A DNA stretch of 64,000 nucleotides from Lutjanus erythropterus (GCA_020091685.1 CM034597.1:938646-1002645), one strand, 5' to 3'; positions 1 to 10,415 are shown, counted from the first letter of the stretch. Numbers and translations: made by a program. The notes: generated by a model from the sequence alone, not told the origin.

Positions 1-603
1 TGCAGTTTATTTTGATTGAGCATGTAATTTAACCCAGCTACAAGAGGAATTGTGCTATTGGACTGAAAACCACAAATGATCGGTTGTAATACATTTTACA
101 CAGTAAGGCAATGAGCAATCATGTTCCTGAAGTCAAGTGAAATGAAGCAACACACTGTTATTTTAACTATGTCCTTCTGCTGGTTAAAACAGGAAAGAGC
201 TACCGCCTGTCTGTTTGGAGTGCTGTCACAAAGGTCAGGGTCCAGAATTATGATGAAGGTGAATGACTCAGAGGCACTCAATTTTCCAAGACATCTTAAC
301 CAAACTGTCCCCAAAACGAGCCCTCGATGGACTGGGCAAGTTTAATTACATGCCCTGTTCCTTCACATTCTCCACACGTGTTTCAAGTGCTTTGAGCTTA
401 AAGTAGAAATCTGACATTAATGCCCACACTTGCAAGTATGCATAGGAGTCCGTATGAATATGGAAGACTATATTTATATGTATGTGCATGTATAGACATG
501 AATGTACACCCATTCTTGAGAATGTACTACCAAAATGTATTCATTAAAGATTTATATGAAATATATGTAATTTATGAAATGTTTTGGTCTCCTGTAAGAT
601 TTT
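1..603. other. Unassigned AT-rich DNA
   Basis: I see no gene, RNA or recognisable repeat here. The overlapping short open frames on both strands near 100-345 have no splice context or family resemblance. Confidence 0.5.
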
Positions 604-1600
604 AATTTCTAAACTTGTTTTGTGCCAGAAAACACACTTGTCCAGGCAAGAATTCACAACTTTCAAACAATCTGAAAATGTGTTAAAAGCCTTCAAAATC
701 AAATGAACAAACCGACTGATGACATAGGTATAAAATGTGTTATTATAAGAACTTTTCCTTTAAAATGGATTTTTAATGAAAATGTTGGCCCTTTAACTCT
801 TTTCCCACCACTGATGAGATATTTGTCAATTGCTGTTTTCACTGCAAGGTGGTAGGGAAGCTGAGAAGAAGAGAACCACTGAAGTGAACTGCAGATGAAG
901 AAGATGGTGTTATCCAGCATGAGAACATCGGTGCTCAGCTGTAGATTTGCAGGTCATAGGGCATCATGACCCAGCCTCAGAGCCGGGTCACAGCCGGGTC
1001 AGATAGCACCACGATCTAGGGGCTGCTCACACTGCGGTCCCCGACCTCAACAGCAGCCAGGACACAGCGAGGTTGCTCACCACATCCTGGGACTTGTGCT
1101 GCAGCTAGAAAGCGCTGAAGGCTTCAGGCCTTTTGGTGTTTTGGGTGGAGCACACACACACGGTGACAGTGATGTCACACATGTAATATGAAATGTTAAA
1201 ATATAAATAAAAATAAAAATGTGAAGTCAATATTCTGCTTAAAAATGTCTTTTCACAAAACATTTTTGTCTGAAAAAAGATTTTTGATGCAACCAACTAG
1301 TGTTAAAAAGAATGAATGATGCTAGAACAAAAACGCTTTCGTGTGTCTGAAGCTAGAAGATCTGTTCTTTCTTTTGATATATTCCATGTTAACATATTCA
1401 TAAAACTGAATATTCTGTGGGTGTTAAAAAAATGAAAACAACTTTTTAATTAAACACTGGCAAGGAAAGAGTTAAGGTTGTGTTCCAGATTACTGTCAAC
1501 TCCATCAGATTTACAAAAACATGATTTAATCAGGCATAAAAGGTTTAAGTTCCCTGTCTCACTTTCTGGTTCAAAAGGAGAGAATGTCCTAGAATTCAAA
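604..1600 (+). repeat. Dispersed repeat R1, copy 1 (interrupted)
   Basis: The segments 604-792 and 1476-1600 together match the continuous repeat at 18995-19470 and, reversed, 28200-28745. Shared landmarks include a gtgccagaaaac block, a tract reading aaaatggatttttaa, and a cctcactttctggtt-like block. The copy is split at a TTAA by the element at 793-1475. I do not recognise the family; no terminal inverted repeat or coding trace is visible. Confidence 0.7.
793..1475. mobile_element. Non-autonomous TTAA-flanked DNA element (piggyBac-like MITE), copy A
   Basis: The element is bounded by TTAA on both sides (793-796 and 1472-1475) with inverted ends of the form ttaactctttycc. A relative with the same ends and interior lies at 59284-60016. 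The uninterrupted R1 copies at 18995 and 28200 read straight across this point with one TTAA, so the boundaries are supported by empty sites. TTAA duplication and internal length suit a piggyBac-type MITE; the superfamily is inferred from the target site, since there is no transposase. Confidence 0.75.
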
Positions 1601-1624
1601 TTCTTTATTTGGGGACCTTTAGCA

Positions 1625-1725
1625 GATATGAGATTAAAATGCGATTAATTAGATTAATTAATTACAAATCCTGTAATTAATTAGATTAATTTTTTTTAAT
1701 CGCCTGACAGCACTAATATATATTT
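1625..1725. repeat. AT-rich ttaatcg-type repeat fragment
   Basis: Repeated attaattaga units in direct and inverted order end in a ttttaatcgcctgacagc motif. This resembles the end of a dispersed teleost repeat. No second end was found, so it is treated as a fragment. Confidence 0.35.
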
Positions 1726-2056
1726 ATGTATATATTTATATCTCCAAGTAGCTGCATCTGGCTTCTCCTCTGTTTTGATGGCTAATCACAATAACTAGCT
1801 ACATCCTGTGGGCTGGGCATCACCACATATGATAAGTACCAGCAACCACATGGACCCTTGTAAATCTCTACTGTAGCTCCTGCATACAATACATTCAGTT
1901 GAACATGATGACCCCAAATGCTTCTGGTTTACAAAGTAGTGTATCCTCTACCAAAAAAAAATGACCATGGTCACTGATGGTAAAGTTTGCCTTTCTTTTG
2001 ATCTGTAATAGGGTTCCAAAATAGTTGCTGATGACATAATTTTATACATGATAACA
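1726..2056. other. Unassigned
   Basis: I see nothing supportable in this stretch. Confidence 0.4.
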
Positions 2057-2262
2057 AAGAGGTGGGACCACATCATTGTTTTGCAAGTCAAAAGTCAAAT
2101 CTTCACACTCCAAGCCCAATTGTCAAGTCAAGAGAGGTGCACATGCAAGACCCAAGGAAAGACTGACAAGTCCCAAATCAAGCCCCAAGTCCTAAACTTG
2201 GAGCTTAAACAAGTCCTACTTTGAGTTTCCAACTTTGAGTCCTAAACAAGTCATACTGTGCC
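2057..2262 (+). repeat. Dispersed repeat with agaggtgggacc end
   Basis: Starts with agaggtgggacca and continues as a run of caagtc-type words (caagtcaaaagtc, gacaagtcccaa, caagtcctactt). The inverted counterpart of the same end lies at 16271-16345. It is probably the end of a non-autonomous hAT-like element; no TSD was found. Confidence 0.45.
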
Positions 2263-3782
2263 CTTCACCAAATGTAATGCTATTTTAACAAAAGAACCAA
2301 AACTTATATCATACTTTGTGCCACTGTCAAACAAAGCTGGAAATAGTTTGTCTCCGTTTGCATACTGCAACTTATATTTTGTTCATCACATAATTTTTGT
2401 GCGCTAATGAAATGATCATTGGTATGATTTTTTTTTCCAACTGGAGCTCTGTAACAGTAACAGTTCTTCATTGTTCTCTCCTTAAACTTGGTTGGACACT
2501 AAAATTCAAATCAAGCTGCAAGTGTGAGTATTTTTTTATTTTATCAAGGCGAGTCTAAAGTAATCAAACATGTCACCTGAGTCAAAGACATGTGACCAGT
2601 CCACACCATTGTCAAACCTCTTGCCAGACTCTAGAAATAACAACATGTACAGGTAAATCATGAGGCCATACAACTAGCTTTACATGATTTCTAATTAGTA
2701 TTAACTATAAAATAAACCAATGCATACTTTTTATTGGCCTCTTTGCCTTTTGTTGCCCACTTATTTTGAAGTGTCACATTGTAAATACTGTACATCAATT
2801 TTGGAAGATATTGCTCTCTGTTTGGCTCCCAGCTTAAATCATGAATAGAAGATCACCATCAAATTAACTTTCAGTCCAGAACTTCATAATTCCCTTTACT
2901 GATCACATCTAATAGAATTTGTGTTCTTTCTGTGACAGGAGAACTTGAGGTTAAAGGAAGGAGACAGAACTCAATATAGAAGCCAGATGGACAAAGACAT
3001 GAAAGGAAAATGTGCTAAATATCCCTCCTAATCACCCTCTTTACCATCATGCATCTCAGTCTCTTCCCAGCATGCATGTCTCTACTGTTCTATTTTTCTT
3101 CTTTCAGTTATCTTTGTTCCTTGGTCATTTCCTGCTGTTTTTTTTATTTTTTTCATCCTCTACTGCTTTTTCAGGCTCTGAACACCCCTTTATTAACCTT
3201 TTTTCCTCTGTCTTTCCTTTGGTTAAATTGTCTAATTCGCCATTTTTCTCAAGTCCTGTTTACACCAATCAATTTCCCTCTGGGGGCGATCTGGGGCATT
3301 CAGTCTTCATTGCCATCAACTTTATCTATACTTGCAGGCTTATATGCTACTTCAACATTTTCTCTCTGCCCGTGTCCATTTCTTTCTGTCTACCCTTCCT
3401 CTCTGACTCCCTCTGTGTTTCCCTTTGTGTTTCCCTCAAAGACCAGGGACAAGGAAATGCTTATCAAAAATGAATGTCCTGAAACCTTTTTCCTTTTGCC
3501 TTTCATCTGCACTCATGTTCTTGAATGTTTTTGTGGCTAAAATGTTGTTAGTAATTATCAGTGGCATTATTAAGAGTCTGACTGACTAAGGACTTAATGA
3601 GTTACGTATTAATGCAGCTGGGAATGTAACAGAAAAACCACTCAGGGTATAGTGAGAAAGTAGAAAAGCCTGTAGAGTAGAAGAATACCACACACCAAGG
3701 ATTGTGCTGAGATGCTGATCACTGGAAGCAGACTTGAACCCAGGAAAAAAGTGCTGCACACTCTGGCTACATCTGCATTTCT
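2263..3782. other. Unassigned, with a pyrimidine-rich stretch at about 3010-3470
   Basis: No gene or clear repeat. From about 3010 to 3470 the plus strand is strongly C/T-biased, which keeps two overlapping frames of 153 and 163 codons open by composition. Their products are Phe/Ser/Leu-rich and differ completely, so neither is taken as coding. Confidence 0.5.
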
Positions 3783-3788
3783 TTTATT
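3783..3788 (-). terminator. Candidate polyadenylation signal AATAAA
   Basis: The minus strand reads AATAAA about 245 nt downstream of the candidate stop codon at 4033-4035. Spacing suits the end of the minus-strand gene's 3' UTR. The hexamer is common in AT-rich DNA, so this rests on context. Confidence 0.3.
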
Positions 3789-3904
3789 TTGATAATATTT
3801 TGTTTAGGCCTTCTTCATTATCCTATAATAACTGATCTTGAAGATGGCCTACAGGCCTAAATATTATCAAAATATAAGAAGTGCCTATGCACTTCTTATA
3901 TTTT
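3789..3904. repeat. Foldback element ending in a perfect 16-bp hairpin
   Basis: Bases 3869-3884 and 3889-3904 are perfect reverse complements around the loop ctat. Just before it, ggcc-taca-ggcc forms a smaller stem near 3846-3857, and ttgataatatt near 3789 pairs with aatattatcaa near 3860. The whole segment can fold. In the minus-strand gene model it lies in the 3' UTR. Confidence 0.65.
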
Positions 3905-4032
3905 GTGCAAAAGTTTTTTTCCTGAGTAAAAATAGAAAAGCCACCATTACAATAAATGTCTCATATGATTGAAATGAGGTGTTTGTTATCTAGGCTCACA
4001 AATCAGTCTCTCAACATTTTGTTGAATATAGA

Positions 4033-4070
4033 CTATAGGCTGTGGAGACTCCCAGCTTTCATTGCTAAAA
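4033..4070 (-). CDS. Candidate terminal coding exon of unidentified gene
   Basis: A strong acceptor precedes this segment on the minus strand: a run of eight T, then a pyrimidine-rich tract ending ccaccag. The preceding exon (4200-4401) ends one base into a codon. Reading on gives 12 residues, ILAMKAGSLHSL if the first acceptor is used, then TAG at 4033-4035. An alternative AG six bases in would shorten it. The short length makes this the weakest of the four linked exons. Confidence 0.4.
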
Positions 4071-4199
4071 CTGGTGGAAACAGAGAGTTTAAAAAAAATT
4101 AGCCTCAATTGTGAAACAAATCCAAAGGGATTGGACCAACTGAACCAACTGGAGCAATATTGGGCCAATCTTTAGGGAGGCCTTTAATATTTAGCTTAC

Positions 4200-4401
4200 T
4201 ACAGATGAGAGCGGGGGAGAGCATCAGGTCCAGTAAGGCCTGTCCTTGAAAAAATGTAAGGGGCATAGGTGTGTTTAGCGGCTGCACTATCCGCTGTACA
4301 AAGAAGAAGAAATCCCCAGATGATTGACAGGTGGTGAGATCTCTGGTATCATGAGACAACTTGTCAACAAACACATCTGACACTCCCTCATACATTTCAA
4401 G
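4200..4401 (-). CDS. Coding exon of unidentified gene (67 codons)
   Basis: Minus-strand exon with a tgtgtgtttcag acceptor and a gtaagc donor directly after base 4200. It opens in phase 0, matching the end of the 4863-4926 exon, stays open for 67 codons and ends one base into the next codon. The peptide starts LEMYEGVSDVFVDKLSHD and later has four consecutive Phe and a leucine-rich stretch with LLDLMLSPALIC. This suits helical, buried protein. No domain, signal peptide or catalytic motif is recognisable. The frame stays open past the donor to a stop at 4105, so a retained-intron end is possible, but the strong donor argues for splicing. Confidence 0.6.
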
Positions 4402-4862
4402 CTGAAACACACACATGGTAACCTGTAGCATCTGTATGAGATGCACCAGCTTTCAAGTAACTTCAGTGTAAACCCACCTGCATCAGGTGATGTCGTATAA
4501 AGAGAGAGAAAGTCCATGAATGGAGGTCGTGGGGTGGATGGATGGGTCAAACATGGACAGGACTTTCATCTGGGGTTTGGGTGTTGTGTGAAACCGAAAG
4601 TCAGCGTTATCCAAAGTTTTAAGCTAGATAACGTAACGTGCATCATGACTTGCAACAAAGACTTCACTTATGTCATTTGTGTAGTGAACTTTTCTAAGCC
4701 TAACCTAGTTGTTTTGGTGCCTAATCAAACTTTGATTGTTTCATAATTTTAACCAAGTATTAAAAAGGCTTTCAGACAGCATCTCATACAGACGCTAAAG
4801 GCTACCTTATGCATCAGTATGAGAGGCTGAGATGCATGTCAAAAATGTCTGGATTTCATGAC

Positions 4863-4926
4863 CTGGGATGAGAACAGGTCAGTTTCTTCATGCAGTGATG
4901 CAGCCTGCAGCATGCTGGACTCTAGC
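4863..4926 (-). CDS. Short coding exon of unidentified gene (64 nt)
   Basis: Minus-strand exon between a cttattcccag acceptor and a gtcatg donor. It supplies the last base of an Arg codon split with the 5100-5286 exon, then 21 codons beginning LESSMLQAASLHEET, and ends on a complete Gln codon, in phase with the next exon. The phase agreement across three exons is the main support. No motif is recognisable. Confidence 0.55.
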
Positions 4927-5099
4927 CTGGGAATAAGGAAATAAAGCATATACAAATAAAATAGTATTCTCTTATTAATCTGTGACAAATGAAAACACAC
5001 CAACCTAAGTGACCAAACAGGTCAGATTATTTGTTAGTGTCTTCATTTTCCGGTTTATGACCTCTGTAGTTGAGGTTAGGTTAAGGAAATAAAAGCTAC

Positions 5100-5286
5100 C
5101 TGGTAAAGGTTGGAGAAAGATGGTCATCATTCCTACAGTCTGCAAAATCAAACCCACGCTCTGATGCACGCCTCCATCTGCACTGATACAGTTGAGAGAT
5201 GTAATTCAGTAGACAGAAAATAACTCCTACATGAAAGTGCTCATGACAAGATCTGCAGATTATCTTGAGTAACTGGGTCATGATTT
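5100..5286 (-). CDS. Coding exon of unidentified gene (187 nt)
   Basis: Minus-strand exon with a tgtctttttccag acceptor and a gtagct donor. It begins with two bases completing a codon, has 61 open codons and ends with two bases of an Arg codon. The peptide starts IMTQLLKIICRSCHEHFHVG and includes GVIFCLLNYISQLYQCRWRR, mixing Leu/Ile-rich helix-like sequence with scattered Cys. This could be part of an alpha-helical repeat protein, but I do not recognise it and give no function. The upstream exon must end one base into a codon; none was found with confidence. A decayed copy of the 3' half of this exon and its donor lies at 6569-6680. Confidence 0.6.
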
Positions 5287-5321
5287 CTGGAAAAAGACAT
5301 TGCTGTTGAGTTTTTCAAATG

Positions 5322-5342
5322 TTTTTTTTTTTTTTTTTTTTT
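5322..5342 (+). repeat. Poly(T) run, 21 nt
   Basis: An uninterrupted run of T about 35 bp upstream of the 5100-5286 exon in the minus-strand sense, where it reads as poly(A). It may be the tail of an old retroinsertion, but nothing adjacent is recognisable. Confidence 0.6.
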
Positions 5343-6568
5343 CATCTGCAGTAGTTCCATTCTATTTAAGAAAAGGCAGCCATCTGTTCAGCGGTTCTCT
5401 CACAAACAATCTATATGGATATATTACATGTAAGAAAAGAAATATGTAGTTTAGATTTTAGGCTGAACTTTCACCTTTAATTATGAGCAAATGGCTAATG
5501 CAGTCATTTTTCTGGTGAGGATGATGTCAATTCAATCTCAACATAGAAAAATTATGTACTGTGACTGATTCCGTAAGCTTGAGACATGTCATCATTTTCA
5601 CTTGTGAGGAACTTTATGTTCAGGCATAATGCATTTGTTCTACACATACATACTCAAAGTCTCCCAAGTCTAATGTGTATGCCCTGCACTGTGCAGCAGG
5701 GACCAGTAAATGAGCGTGCCAGCGCTATCCGTTGTTCGCTAGCTTGATCAATGCCAGCCTCGCCTTGCCAAGACAGGGGAAGCCAACTCATACACAACGT
5801 CATGCATAAAAAATTAGCTACTCAGAGAACAGTGCCCGCTGAGAGACAGTTAGAGAGGCCAAGGGAGCTAGGGAGACAAGAGGAGAGCGAGGGAAAGAGA
5901 AAGAGAGACGCCTGCTGTTGCCACCTGCCACCCTGAACCCTCCCAACCGAGCTGCGTCCAAAACCGCACTTGACAAATGAGTACAGGGACCCAGAGCATA
6001 GGCACAGTCCCTGAGCTACAACACTAACAATGCACATAGACCATTCCACAGAGAGCAAAAGGGGGGGGGGGGCGACACAGTGGGAGCAGGAGGAAAAAAC
6101 ACTGGTAAAGACCAAGGCTGGATAGTGGGAAAATAAAGTAACTAAGAAAAGAAAATAGTACCAAACAATTGTCCACAGTCATTAAATGGTTTAAATGATT
6201 CTAATTCTAATTCATTTAATAGGACAACAATGAACAATTGCATACCATTTGCATAATGTACTCTGCGGTTTCTACTCTGCATTCTTTTTGGTGTACCAGG
6301 TGAGCAGGAACTCTGACAATATATTTGTACTTCAGACTGTCAGATCACACAGCTTACGTCCAGTACTTGCTGTAATATCACAGAATGGGATGTCAGGCCA
6401 AAATTGGCTTGGTAAAATTTACTTGCAATGTGTAGAAGATGAGTCAACAATATACAAAGTAACTGAATACATAAATGATACCACAAAATATGGTTTATAC
6501 TACACAATACATAACCTCTGTCTGAGATCAGTACAGCATCAGCTTTTTGTTCATTGATCCTACTGGGA
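5343..6568. other. Unassigned; contains a G12 run
   Basis: No gene found. Between 5820 and 5935 the plus strand is purine-rich, and 6061-6072 is twelve consecutive G. Short open frames on both strands show no family resemblance or splice support. Confidence 0.45.
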
Positions 6569-6680
6569 GACCTCTGTAGCTGAGGTTAGATTAGGAAATC
6601 AAAGCAACCTGATAAAGGTTGGAAAAAGATGGTCATCATTCCTACAGTTAAAAACAGTTTCCAAAATTAAACCCATGCTC
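6569..6680 (-). pseudogene. Partial duplicate of the 5100-5286 exon and its donor intron
   Basis: About 110 bp closely match 5059-5161: the intron start, the donor region and the last third of the exon. The order is the same, with substitutions and a roughly 12-bp insertion in the exon part. In the minus-strand gene this lies in the intron upstream of the source exon. The copied exon piece stays in frame on the minus strand and keeps the CRNDDHL run and a GT after it, but has lost the rest of the exon and the acceptor. It is most simply a local duplication remnant. Confidence 0.65.
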
Positions 6681-6751
6681 CCACATTCTGACCTACAATA
6701 AGTCACACACACACATTCATCTTCTCAACAAAACAACGGTCTCTCTCCTGC

Positions 6752-7000
6752 CTTCAGCTAGTTCAGACTGCAGCAGCTAGGCTTCTTACTGGTTATAACA
6801 GACAACATCACATTTCCCCAATCTCGGCTTCCCTCGTTTGGATTTTACTGATCACTTTCAAAGTCTGTCTGGCCCCCAAGTTACATTGCTGAAATGTTTA
6901 GCCAGTTTGCAGGCCTAAATCTGGGCCCTCCTGCCTGTTCCAAAGTCGAGGCTTAAATCTAAAAGGTGACCATGCCTTTGCCATCAGGCCCCCTCAGCTT
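6752..7000 (+). pseudogene. L2-type LINE fragment (end of reverse transcriptase ORF)
   Basis: Plus-strand translation starts LQLVQTAAARLLTGYNRQHH, the conserved segment after the reverse transcriptase fingers/palm in L2/CR1-type LINEs. Later matches include LVWILLITFKVCLAPKL and, after frame breaks, KGDHAFAIRPPQL, like the KGDRAFAVRAPQLWN block. In-frame stops and missing residues show it is dead. Only about 250 bp of the 3' part of the ORF remains. The family is recognised from memory of its conserved blocks. Confidence 0.7.
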
Positions 7001-7149
7001 GTAACATTTGTGTAAATAGACACAAATTTCTATTTTTTTAAGTGACACTGAGCATGACTTTCAAACTAATGTATTATCAAATGTCGTTTTCATTCCGTTG
7101 ACAAGCAATAATAAATATGTAGTGTCTGCTAACACCTTCAAAATAAAGG

Positions 7150-7310
7150 CCTTTTGTAGGTTTTGGCCCTAGAACTACTTGCTTAGGTTTAGGATAAGAT
7201 CATGGTGTGGGTTAAAATGACCACTTCCTTAAAATAATCAACAAGGTCTGCTGGACTCACACTGGAACCAAATCCTGGTCTCCTATGTGAGAGTGATACT
7301 ATACTGATAC
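7150..7310 (+). repeat. Dispersed repeat with aggataagatcatgg block
   Basis: The block ggtttaggataagatcatgg followed by gggttaaaatga recurs in modified form near 41578-41610 (aggttaggaaaagatcatg). It looks like a common dispersed fish repeat without visible coding capacity. Confidence 0.4.
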
Positions 7311-7475
7311 CAGAACTCTTCTGTACTGATGATGATGTTTACTATTATTGTGGTGGTGGTGAAAAGTTCTGTGTCAGTTCATGTTGACGAAGTGTGTTTG
7401 AGTTAAAGTCCAGTCAGAGTTTTTACCTTCTGGGAAGCTTGTTAATGTTCATGTTGCTAAAGTCATGCTCCCGAG

Positions 7476-8125
7476 TAGATCTGCAACAATTAATCAATAA
7501 ATTGAACTATTTTGATAATCTATTCATCAGTTTTAAGTAATTTTTAAAGACAAAAAGTCAAAATTCTCTGATTTTGTTTTCTTACATGTTAACATTTTCT
7601 GATTTCTTTACTTCTCTTTGACATTAAACTGAATATCTTTGGATTGTGAATAAAACAAGGCATTAGATGATGTCATCTTGGGCTTTGGGAAACACTGATT
7701 GATGTTTTTCACCATTTTCTGACATTTTAAAACAAACAGATGTTAATCGGGTGGCACTGTAGGGCAGTGGTTAGCACTGTTGCCTCACAGCAAGAAGGTC
7801 CTGAGTTCAAATGGTGCAGCTAAACTGGGGTGGGTTTGTAGCTGGGACAGGATCTGTCTGTGTGGAGTTTGCATGTTCTCCTCATGTCTGTGTGGGTTCT
7901 CTCTGGGTAATCCAGCTTCCTCCCACTGTCCAAATACATGCAGGTTAATTAGTTTAATTGGTGACTTTAAATTGCCGGTAGGTATGAATGTGAGCGTGAA
8001 TGGCTGTCTGTCTCTATGTGTCAGCCCTGCGATGAACTGGCAACTTGTCCAGGACGATGACTATACAAGTGTTAATCGATTAATCAAAGAAGTAACCAAC
8101 CAATTAATTGACTATAAAAATAATA
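7476..8125 (-). mobile_element. Non-autonomous hAT-like element R3, copy carrying a V-SINE
   Basis: Begins tagatctgcaac and shares about 250 bp with the more complete R3 copy at 36385-37742, including tctctgattt and gactttgggaaacactgat-like blocks. It is interrupted by a SINE at 7750-8069 and continues as attaatcaaag to about 8125. At 7620-7650 it carries the uninterrupted equivalent of the site into which a hAT inserted at 36548. Confidence 0.6.
7750..8069 (+). mobile_element. V-SINE, full length, with 9-bp target duplication
   Basis: tRNA-like head (gcagtggttagcactgttg, then a degraded B box gagttcaaatgg), followed by the V-SINE central domain with gagtttgcatgttctcc and ttcctcccactgtcc. 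Flanked by tgttaatcg at 7741-7749 and 8070-8078. Short internal changes and the mutated B box suggest it is silent. A better-preserved relative is at 42208-42558. Confidence 0.8.
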
Positions 8126-9069
8126 ATTCACATCACTCAAGCTACATTGTCCTGGTTGTGCCAGTTGTGTGTGTCTCCTGTGTGTAAGGCCAATGAGGAG
8201 ATGTTGCGAAAAGTGCTTTCTGTCTCAAATGTGTATTGTGTAACACAATATCTATACTTCATATGAATGCCAAACAAAGGAATCTGGATCAGTATGCAGA
8301 CTCATGCTCTCAGTCACATATCTGATGAGTAACTTATGTTATGGTATGATACTGGATCTGACCCATCTCTCTCCATTTATATTTTCCCTTTTTTGTCTGA
8401 CATAAATCTTTATGAGATGAATATCTAGGGAAGAAATGACATGTACAACAAAAGTAAGGGGAGACAGAGGTAAAACCTTGGAGCCTACATTATGTATACA
8501 TACAGTGTTTTGTTTCTCTCCATGTCTCCAGTCCAGGCAGAGCTGTGATAAGTAGTGAGACTGCCTGACATTTTAGAACTTATATACACAAACACACAAG
8601 CCACAAAAGAGGTCACACACTCGCTCTGCCTTTCTTCACCTCCCTCCCAACCTGAATATTTAACATGGGAAATAACATCTCTGCTACCTCCCATTTGCCC
8701 TTCATCATGACATGTTGTGTCGCTGTACTCTCGGCCTTGTGTTTTTATGTAACTGTCATTCTGCGCCTCTCTCCCTCTCTCTAGCTCTCTCTCTCTCTTC
8801 CAATCATTTTACAGGCTACACAAATAACATCTGGCACTTTGCCTCATCTCCAAGGATGTGATGATTAAGGCCAAACGACAACCCTATTTCTCCTCTGCCC
8901 ACCAGGGCTGCAACCTTTCTCATAGACACACAGAGGCATTTTCATCAAAGCTCTTACACTGATGACAGGGCACAGCTCTGTGAATAAACACACTCCTCAC
9001 TTCATATGATGAAAATGATTTATAGTATGTCTGGCTAATATAATTATTTATGCAGTAGCACTTTCTCAG
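8126..9069. other. Unassigned; CT-rich microsatellite at about 8766-8798
   Basis: No gene or clear element. The interval 8766-8798 is an imperfect (CT)n tract. A short minus-strand open segment at 8915-8977 has weak splice signals and is listed under rejected items. Confidence 0.45.
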
Positions 9070-9262
9070 TGTTTTAACAGCAGCCATTATGATATGAAAC
9101 AGTCAGACACACACAGGTGTTACTAATAATACTAATTAAGGTTTTGTTCCATTCAGGTCAAACAGAGTCAGGGTGCTGCTCTGCTACACTAAATAAAACC
9201 TTAATTGGTATCTTTGCTAACACCTGTGTTTACACTGTTTTAATATCTATATGGCCGCTGTG
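9070..9262. repeat. Foldback (palindromic) miniature element
   Basis: The left arm, with acacaggtgttact and aattaaggtttt, is matched in reverse by aaaaccttaattgg and taacacctgtgt on the right, centred near 9165. The outer parts (cagcagccattatgat against atatggccgctg) also pair. The arms are imperfect, as expected of an old foldback MITE. Confidence 0.65.
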
Positions 9263-9752
9263 AAAAAGATCCATTTTTAAAACCACATCATGCTTGGTTA
9301 CCTCATGTTATTCCTAGCTTAGCTCATCCAAGCATCAGCCTGGGTAGAGATCAAATCAATCAGAATAACTGCAATCATCTGTGCAGGGTCTGTAAAGGAA
9401 GAGCACAGAAAGAAAGCAAGTGTTGCTGTCCATGGTGCTGGACTATTTTAGCATAACTAATGTGCTACACACATAACATAGCAGCAGTAAAGTTGATCTG
9501 GAAAAAAAAAAACTGTAATAAGACGTTTCACATGTAGCAGGAAAAGCAAAAGTTTTTTTTATGTTGTTATATTTCTCTAACAAAAGGGAAAAGGAACTAC
9601 ACTATAGACAATGCTAGGTTTTTTAAAGGGAAAAAACAAAGAAACAAAAAATAATAAAATGTTGGAGATTGAAAACAAAAATTAAATCAGAATAGAAGAG
9701 AATGACATCACAAACAAATAAAAGTAATTGAATTTTAAAGACGAGATATATT
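9263..9752. other. Unassigned
   Basis: AT-rich sequence with short A runs (for example at 9501-9511). I see no supportable feature. Confidence 0.4.
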
Positions 9753-9941
9753 TCTTTGAAGGCCCAGTATGAGAGATTTAGTGGGATTTATTGGCACAAT
9801 ATGGCAGAAATGGAATATAACATTATGCTGAAATGTTTTCATTAGTGTATAATCACCTGGAAATAAGACTCACTGTGTTTTTGTCATCTTAGAATGAGCC
9901 ATTCACAGCAGCCACCATACACCAGGAGTGTAGGATGATAC

Positions 9942-10407
9942 CAGAGGATCTCAAACTTTTGAGGACTGAATGCATATTTTGGGGTCAACATATGATTGAG
10001 GCCCGCACAAAAAAAAAAAAAAAAACTTCTTGTAAGATTTGTGATTGTCTGATTACACCATTTGACAATAAATTCCTTGAGCACAGATTTCTCCTGTTTG
10101 CAGAAAAAGCAGATCACTTCATCTGTTCCCTTGAGTGTGACAAAATAAGACTTTTCTGAAAGCTTCTTTGTCACTAGTTGCTATGGAACAAGTAACTCCC
10201 TACAAGTTCTCATTCCTAATCTGACAGACACTTGTTGGGGGGCACAGTTTGGCGCTCTTGCCAAGTAATATACAAAAATATTGAAAGTAAAACTATTAAA
10301 ATAGATGATTAAAATATAATGCATGCATTTCATGTCACCTTCAGGGGCCACAAAAAACGTTTCTGCAGCCCACCATTAACCCACTGACCCCAGTTTGAGA
10401 AATCATG
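9942..10407. mobile_element. Non-autonomous hAT-like element R7, short copy
   Basis: Left end cagaggatctcaaac and right end gtttgagaaatcatg are inverted repeats of the cag(n)ggttctcaaac type. Internal blocks (gatttgtgattgtctga, cattcctaatctgacag) match the longer copy at 30462-31510. An A-run sits at 10009-10025. The 8 bp on each side do not match, so the target duplication is lost or a deletion followed. Confidence 0.55.
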
Positions 10408-10415
10408 TCCAACAC

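Noticed and set aside
2939-3032. Plus-strand segment after a tctttctgtgacag acceptor-like site
   Set aside because: It is open for about 30 codons, then stops, with no partner exon and a Lys/Arg-rich product that resembles nothing known.
3012-3540. Two overlapping plus-strand frames of 153 and 163 codons
   Set aside because: The region is C/T-rich, which depletes stops in several frames. The products are low-complexity and mutually exclusive, with no splice or homology support.
8915-8977. 63-nt minus-strand exon-like segment whose phase would fit the 5100-5286 exon
   Set aside because: The donor (gttgca) and the acceptor tract are both weak and the segment is short. Phase agreement alone has about a one in three chance.
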